Shown: positions 15,803 through 21,653 of the stretch, piece by piece
Position numbering within the stretch: position 1 is the first letter of the stretch
Layout: the number at the start of each line of letters is the position of its first letter
Assembly (NCBI GenBank): GCA_030836725.1
Contig: JAUPLV010000015.1
Coordinates: forward strand, 1-21,653
Reading direction: 5' to 3'
DNA length: 21,653 nt
DNA from: Pseudomonadota bacterium
GTDB taxonomy: Bacteria > Pseudomonadota > Gammaproteobacteria > Burkholderiales > Thiobacillaceae
The notes under the pieces: model-generated
What the model was told of the DNA's origin: nothing
Database searches by the model: none
Seen by the model: the letters and a program-made list of their open reading frames with translations, nothing else
Position numbers and translations under genes: made by a program

Positions 15803-15880
15803 GTCCGCGAAGTACGCGAAGGACCGCCAAGAAACTCTTCTAGGCTTTTCCTTCGCGCCACTTCGCGTCCTTCGCGGATA
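15803..15880. repeat. CGCGAAG inverted repeat, copy C
   Basis: 78-base imperfect hairpin from GTCCGCGAAGTACGCGAAGG to CTTCGCGTCCTTCGCGGAT. Loop AACTCTTCTAGGCTTTTCC aligns with those of copies A and B. The left flank is CCTTTTTT. It begins 10 bases after the FKBP stop and ends 10 bases before the ygiQ ATG, so the ygiQ ribosome-binding region (ATAAATTCCTGTC) is next to the stem. Confidence 0.88.
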
Positions 15881-15890
15881 AATTCCTGTC

Positions 15891-18785
<2,895 letters not shown>

Positions 18786-18790
18786 TACTT

Positions 18791-18867
18791 GTGGGAGGGG
18801 CGCCCTCGCCCCGAATTTCGCACCGTTACAATCACCAACCATTCGGGGCGAGGCGCCCCTCCTACAC
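18791..18867. repeat. Inverted repeat with arms of GGGGCG(A)GGCGCCCC type
   Basis: Left arm GTGGGAGGGGCGCCCTCGCCCCGAAT (18791-18816) and right arm ATTCGGGGCGAGGCGCCCCTCCTACAC (18841-18867) are complementary over about 26 bases with one bulge; the 24-base loop contains TTACAATCACC. It begins 6 bases after the ygiQ stop and its last base abuts the ATG of the DUF2288 gene. It may act as a terminator-like structure for ygiQ, although there is no T-run. Confidence 0.85.
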
Positions 18868-19170
18868 ATGACCACGCCCAGCGATATCCTCCGCGCCAAG
18901 CTCAACCTCGAAACCGCCCAGCTCGCCTGGCCCGAACTCGAACGCCACTTTGCACGCGGTGACGTCGTCAAGGTCGCCGTTGGCGTGGACCTGATCGACG
19001 CGGCCCTGCATATCGCCGAGAACGATGCGGCGACCGTCGAAGCCTGGCTGGCGGATGGCCGCATCGCGCGCGCCGACATGCACGACGCCGAGGGCTGGCA
19101 TGCGCGCCAGCCGATGTTCTGGGCAGTGGTGGTGGCGCCGTGGGTGCTGGTGCAGGAAGCCACCCATTGA
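18868..19170 (+). CDS. DUF2288 family protein
   Basis: 100-residue cytoplasmic protein of unknown function. It matches the small DUF2288 family: ILRAKLNLETAQLAWPELERHFARGDVVKVAVGVDLIDAALHIAENDAATVEAWLADGRIAR, ending in the characteristic FWAVVVAPWVLVQE. The ATG at 18868 gives the family's usual N-terminus. The start directly follows the right arm of the inverted repeat, and no Shine-Dalgarno is visible in CGCCCCTCCTACAC, so translation may be leaderless, reliant on the structure, or weak. The frame is open upstream into ygiQ, but those residues are a shadow. Confidence 0.87.
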   Translation: MTTPSDILRAKLNLETAQLAWPELERHFARGDVVKVAVGVDLIDAALHIAENDAATVEAWLADGRIARADMHDAEGWHARQPMFWAVVVAPWVLVQEATH

Positions 19171-19173
19171 CGC

Positions 19174-19263
19174 CGTCATCGCGAGCCGCGAAGCGGCGCG
19201 GCGATCCAGTCGCTTGCGTTCGCCGACTGAAACGCTGGATTGCTTCACTCTGCTCGCAACGAC
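19174..19263. repeat. Dispersed inverted repeat of the GTCATTGCGAGC...GATCCAG type
   Basis: Starts CGTCATCGCGAGCCGCGAAG and runs to GCGATCCAG (19201-19209); the opposite arm CTGGATTGCTTCACTCTGCTCGCAACGAC ends at 19263. Arms are imperfectly complementary. This layout (GTCATTGCGAGC ... CAATCCAG ... CTGGATTGC ... GCTCGCAATGAC) is a widespread short intergenic element of bacteria. It follows the DUF2288 stop by three bases. Confidence 0.75.
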
Positions 19264-19311
19264 AAGAAACTCACCCCCCTACCTGTTTAGCCGCATCGAC
19301 TCGAACATAAT

Positions 19312-19338
19312 AAAAAGCCCGCCGAAGCGGGCTTTTTT
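19312..19338. terminator. Bidirectional rho-independent terminator
   Basis: Perfect stem AAAAAGCCCGC / GCGGGCTTTTT with loop CGAA, with T-runs in both directions (TAATAAAAAG on the left, CTTTTTTA on the right). It sits between the convergent DUF2288 and DUF302 genes and can stop transcription from both. Confidence 0.92.
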
Positions 19339-19354
19339 ACGTCGGGCGTACCGC

Positions 19355-19750
19355 TCAAGCCGTCAGGCTGTCCTTCACCCGCATCAACCGCGCACGGGCT
19401 TCGGTTGCGACGCCGTGCACGGCGGTGTTGGGAACCAGCTTGACCATGATGCCGGGGTCGAGGAAGGACACGGTCACCTTGCCGTCGGCTTCCTCGCGCA
19501 CCACGACGTTGCACGGCAGCAGCATGCCGACATCGGGCTCGGCGCTGATGGCCTGGTTTGCCAAGGGCGGATTGCAGGCGCCGAGGATGCGGTAGGGACG
19601 CATGTCGACGTCGAGCTTGGCTTTCATGGTGCTCTTCACGTCAATGTCGGTCAGCACGCCGAAGCCTTCGGCTTTCAGCGCGACGGTGACCTTCTCGATA
19701 GCTGCGTCAAAGGGGCCGCTGATCTGGGTGTCGAATCCGTATTCGCTCAT
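19355..19750 (-). CDS. DUF302 family protein
   Basis: 131-residue small soluble protein. The DUF302 pattern is clear: YGFDTQISGPFDAAIEKVTVALKAEGFGVLTDIDVKSTMKAKL, YRILGACNPPLANQAISAEPDVGMLLPCNVVVREE, and DPGIMVKL. The conserved Cys residues in ACNP and LPCNVVV are typical. Members are often linked with redox or sulfur metabolism but the function is unknown. It has no signal peptide. Start ATG 19750 is preceded by AGGAG seven bases upstream (minus strand), a strong ribosome-binding site. It ends at the terminator at 19312-19338. Confidence 0.92.
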   Translation of the reverse strand: MSEYGFDTQISGPFDAAIEKVTVALKAEGFGVLTDIDVKSTMKAKLDVDMRPYRILGACNPPLANQAISAEPDVGMLLPCNVVVREEADGKVTVSFLDPGIMVKLVPNTAVHGVATEARARLMRVKDSLTA

Positions 19751-19856
19751 GGGTTTACTCCTGGGTCGGGTTGTTTCAATGGCGGCATTTTACCTGCCCT
19801 GCCCGGCCAGCGGCACGTTGGGCTTCAATTCATCCAGTCCAAACGACGCTACAGGC

Positions 19857-20531
19857 TCACTTCGCCGCCCCATGGCATTCCACCCCCTCCAGCACGCGCC
19901 GCATGTTGCGCCAGTGCGACCCTTCCCAGTACACGCGCCCGCACACGTCGCAGGTGCTGAAGCGCTCGTAGTTTTCCCGCACTCTCAGCGGCAACCGATC
20001 CAGCACGCTGGCCTTGTCGACAGGACGCAGCGGGGCATTGCAGTGCAGGCACAGCGTAAAGGGCCGGGCGCTGCGCGCCAGATCGAATCGCTCGGCGACC
20101 TCGCGCAGCTGCGCCTCCGATTTCAGCGCATGCACATAGCATCCGCATGTCACCGCGCGCCGCTTCAGCAACTCGCGGTCGCGCGTCAGCACGATGCGGC
20201 CTTCCTCGCCGGCAATCGCCGCAATTTCGTCATCCTGAAAATGGTTGTCATACAGCGTGTCGAATCCCAGCATCCGCAGCATGTGGGCCAGCCCGCCCAG
20301 GTGCGCGTCGGCCACGAAGCGCATCTCCCCCAACGGCGTATCGCGCACCCGCAAGAGCGGCGTCACATCCACCGCCTCGAAGCGGGGATACACCTCCACC
20401 CGGTCGCCGTCCTCGATCTGCCGGCTGAAGTCCGACGAGACTCCGTTCACCAGGATCAGCTCGACCTCGGTGTGCGGCACCCCCAGCGCCTCGATCATGT
20501 GCTTGGTGGTCGCCGCCTGCGCGCACGGCAC
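19857..20531 (-). CDS. Mut7-C RNase-domain protein with damaged 5' end
   Basis: Normally a ubiquitin-like (MoaD/ThiS-fold) N-terminal domain joined to a Mut7-C PIN-like RNase domain with a zinc ribbon. Given as 224 residues from GTG 20531. The Mut7-C part (from ~70) has FVADAHLGGLAHMLRMLGFDTLY, LTRDRELLKRR and two CxxC pairs (C161/C164 and C194/C197). The N-terminal domain reads through upstream in the same frame (ATFRFHEELNDFLAPARRGLAFTVPC, from 20600), so GTG 20531 would cut into it. Yet no ATG, GTG or TTG exists in frame between 20600 and the stop at 20658-20660. An ATG in another frame lies at 20629. The gene has probably lost its native start and may be silent or begin at a rare codon. 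Confidence 0.75.
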   Translation of the reverse strand: MPCAQAATTKHMIEALGVPHTEVELILVNGVSSDFSRQIEDGDRVEVYPRFEAVDVTPLLRVRDTPLGEMRFVADAHLGGLAHMLRMLGFDTLYDNHFQDDEIAAIAGEEGRIVLTRDRELLKRRAVTCGCYVHALKSEAQLREVAERFDLARSARPFTLCLHCNAPLRPVDKASVLDRLPLRVRENYERFSTCDVCGRVYWEGSHWRNMRRVLEGVECHGAAK

Positions 20532-20600
20532 GGTGAACGCCAGCCCGCGCCGGGCCGGCGCCAGGAAGTCGTTCAGTTCTTCATGAAAGCGGAAAGTGGC

Positions 20601-20690
20601 GTCGACCAGATGGCGACTATTGTCGCCATTTGCAGCCGTCCGGAAAACCCGGTCAATTCAACATGGTCGCAGCAGGAATGCCGGTTACCG
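20601..20690. other. Junction region with short palindrome and remnant-like sequence
   Basis: Between the Mut7-C coding remnant and the upstream gene lies non-coding sequence containing a perfect hairpin ATGGCGAC-TATT-GTCGCCAT (+ strand 20610-20629) and a segment CCGGTTACCGACACCCCC of a kind common in proteobacterial intergenic debris. It coincides with loss of the Mut7-C start. Origin as an inserted or rearranged element is inference. Confidence 0.4.
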
Positions 20691-20744
20691 ACACCCCCGG
20701 CAAAGAAACTCGAAGCTGACCCCTTTTGGCCAGTCGAATTTCAT
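20685..20744 (-). pseudogene. 19-codon ORF with good RBS, likely truncated gene start
   Basis: On the minus strand, AGGAGTGGAGC precedes ATG 20744 and the frame MKFDWPKGVSFEFLCRGCR ends at TAA just as it enters the debris-like segment. It starts 9 bases after the stop of the small membrane protein gene, so it looks like the third gene of that operon, lost after 14-18 codons. Too short to identify; it could also be chance. Confidence 0.25.
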
Positions 20745-20753
20745 GCTCCACTC

Positions 20754-21272
20754 CTATTGATCGAATTTGTTGTTACCAAGAATTTCGATATTGCGCGTCG
20801 ATATGCCTGTTGGCCCTCCCTCAAGCACATTCCCGCAAGCGTCAAAAACGTAAAAAAATCGGTCGTCTCCAGATTGAACATTCAGGATGACCGTGATCTG
20901 TTGATAGCCAAACAGCCATCTGAAAATCGTTCGAGTTTCTCTCCAATCTACTTTTGCAAATCCGGGCCGTTTGCGGTTCGCCTCGATATCTTCCTGCCAG
21001 CGCTCGAAACTTTCGAGGGAGGAGTTTACATAGCCGGGGCTTTTAGTTGGCGGGTGTCCGGGGTTCTCCAATGCCCATCTCGTTTGCGTTCTGAGCTGCT
21101 CTTTCATACCCCACGCAAGCAAGGCTTCCGATACCCTGATGAATTCCGCATCGCTGATATATCGGTTCTGTGCCGCGCAATATCCCGGCGGATCAGCCGT
21201 GACATATTTGTAGCCAAAGAATACGGCGAGACAGACAGCGCCGATCAGCGCGGTGGTTTTCAGGAAGGACAT
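20754..21272 (-). CDS. Small membrane-anchored hypothetical protein
   Basis: 172-residue protein of unrecognised family. The N-terminus MSFLKTTALIGAVCLAVFFGYKYV is a signal anchor or signal peptide (hydrophobic residues ~7-19). The rest is polar (PGYCAAQNRYISDAEFIRVSEALLAWGMKEQL..., FGYQQITVILNVQSGDDRFFYVFDACGNVLEGG), probably periplasmic, with two cysteines in the mature part. I chose ATG 21272 because GGAAAGAAG lies just upstream; the alternative TTG 21287 has no such site. It overlaps the 3' end of the RTX-type gene by 13 bases, so the two are translationally coupled. Base composition is clearly more AT-rich than the flanking housekeeping genes, suggesting acquisition. Role unknown, possibly an immunity or accessory factor for its partner. 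Confidence 0.75.
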   Translation of the reverse strand: MSFLKTTALIGAVCLAVFFGYKYVTADPPGYCAAQNRYISDAEFIRVSEALLAWGMKEQLRTQTRWALENPGHPPTKSPGYVNSSLESFERWQEDIEANRKRPGFAKVDWRETRTIFRWLFGYQQITVILNVQSGDDRFFYVFDACGNVLEGGPTGISTRNIEILGNNKFDQ

Positions 21273-21653
21273 GCCGCTTCTTTCCAAGCCGCTTCATTCG
21301 CCACCCAACCCTTCACCAGTACTTTGCTTCTACTGCGATACAGACCGCCCAGGTCGGCTTCGGTCTGGTCGCCCCACACCAAGTCATTCCCGTGCCCTGC
21401 ATCCACGAAGTCGTCGCCGTTTTGCGCCAGCACCCAGTCGTCGCCGTTGCCCGTGTAAATGATGTCGGAGGATTCGGGACTGGTTTTGACGGCTTCGGGG
21501 TGGATAAACCACGCCTCTTGCCAGTGCATGATGTGCTGGTCGCCGGTCAGCCCATTCTCCGGCGTCATGGGGATGATTTCTCTCACCACGTCCCAGGAGT
21601 TGTTCCCCGAGACAATAACCACATGACCGTCGCCGACGATGTTGTCGTCTCCG
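21260..21653 (-). CDS. RTX-type calcium-binding repeat protein, 3' end only
   Basis: C-terminal 131 codons of a protein whose start lies beyond the window. Glycine/aspartate-rich nonapeptide-like units are present (GDDNIVGDGHVV, TGNGDDWVLAQNGDDFVDAGHGNDLVWGDQ), matching the GGxGxDxUx pattern of RTX/hemolysin-type repeats that bind Ca2+ and often end type I-secreted toxins, proteases or bacteriocins. A non-repeat segment (MTPENGLTGDQHIMHWQEAWFIHPEAVKTSP) separates two groups of units. The protein ends ...AAWKEAACPS without the usual hydrophobic secretion tail. The frame is open to the window edge, so the GTG at 21622 should not be read as the start. Confidence 0.8.
   Translation of the reverse strand, partial: GDDNIVGDGHVVIVSGNNSWDVVREIIPMTPENGLTGDQHIMHWQEAWFIHPEAVKTSPESSDIIYTGNGDDWVLAQNGDDFVDAGHGNDLVWGDQTEADLGGLYRSRSKVLVKGWVANEAAWKEAACPS

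Noticed and set aside
19602..21458. Plus-strand frame of 618 codons across the DUF302, Mut7-C and membrane protein genes
   Set aside because: It is antisense to three recognisable genes, crosses their boundaries and has no domain of its own.

Overview
This is a high-GC chromosomal segment of a betaproteobacterium. Gene content and protein sequences (AlgC, CorA, MogA, YjgA/DarP, PmbA, a Neisseria-type small FKBP, YgiQ) point to a Nitrosomonadales/Rhodocyclales-like organism, possibly Thiobacillus-like. That placement is inference from protein resemblance; no rRNA or tRNA gene was seen. Most genes are housekeeping, but the gaps between them are unusually rich in palindromic repeats. I can separate at least six families.

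Layout. 1-1969: 3' part of a phosphomannomutase/phosphoglucomutase, then a CorA-type metal channel. 1970-5002: an irregular region with a secreted DUF1566 protein (minus strand), two pairs of REP-like repeats, a LuxR-type regulator, a small ORF resembling a LuxR-regulator N-terminus, and a decayed gene start next to a repeat. 5003-6291: mog (molybdopterin adenylyltransferase) overlapping an EI24/CysZ-like membrane protein. 6263-11299, minus strand: yjgA/darP, a 1172-residue DUF748 AsmA-like envelope protein, and a membrane-anchored putative zinc protease. 11355-15352, plus strand: pmbA, a GDSL-esterase lipoprotein, and TRAP transporter subunits Q and M without a P subunit. 15466-18785: an FKBP prolyl isomerase and a YgiQ radical-SAM protein. 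18868-21653: DUF2288, DUF302, a Mut7-C RNase-like gene with a damaged 5' end, and a more AT-rich tail with a small membrane protein and an RTX-repeat protein that runs off the window.

The strongest unusual feature is in ygiQ. The variable linker between the N-terminal YgiQ domain and the radical-SAM core carries two in-frame insertions bounded by C/G-rich palindromic repeats. One is about 17 codons. The other is 196 codons and encodes a complete DUF559 (Vsr/PD-(D/E)XK nuclease-like) domain with its acidic residues intact. The whole 964-codon frame is open, so the gene encodes a radical-SAM/nuclease-like fusion apparently built by a repeat-borne cassette. A C10 run at the first insertion could make the downstream part prone to frameshifting.

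A second notable feature is a family of three ~76-78 bp inverted repeats (10641, 13323, 15803) built from CGCGAAG units with a conserved loop, each sitting in a gap between genes within 5.3 kb. Other repeats appear tied to local gene decay: at about 4800 (truncated secreted protein), about 20600 (Mut7-C gene without its start codon) and 18791-18867 (repeat ending at a start codon).
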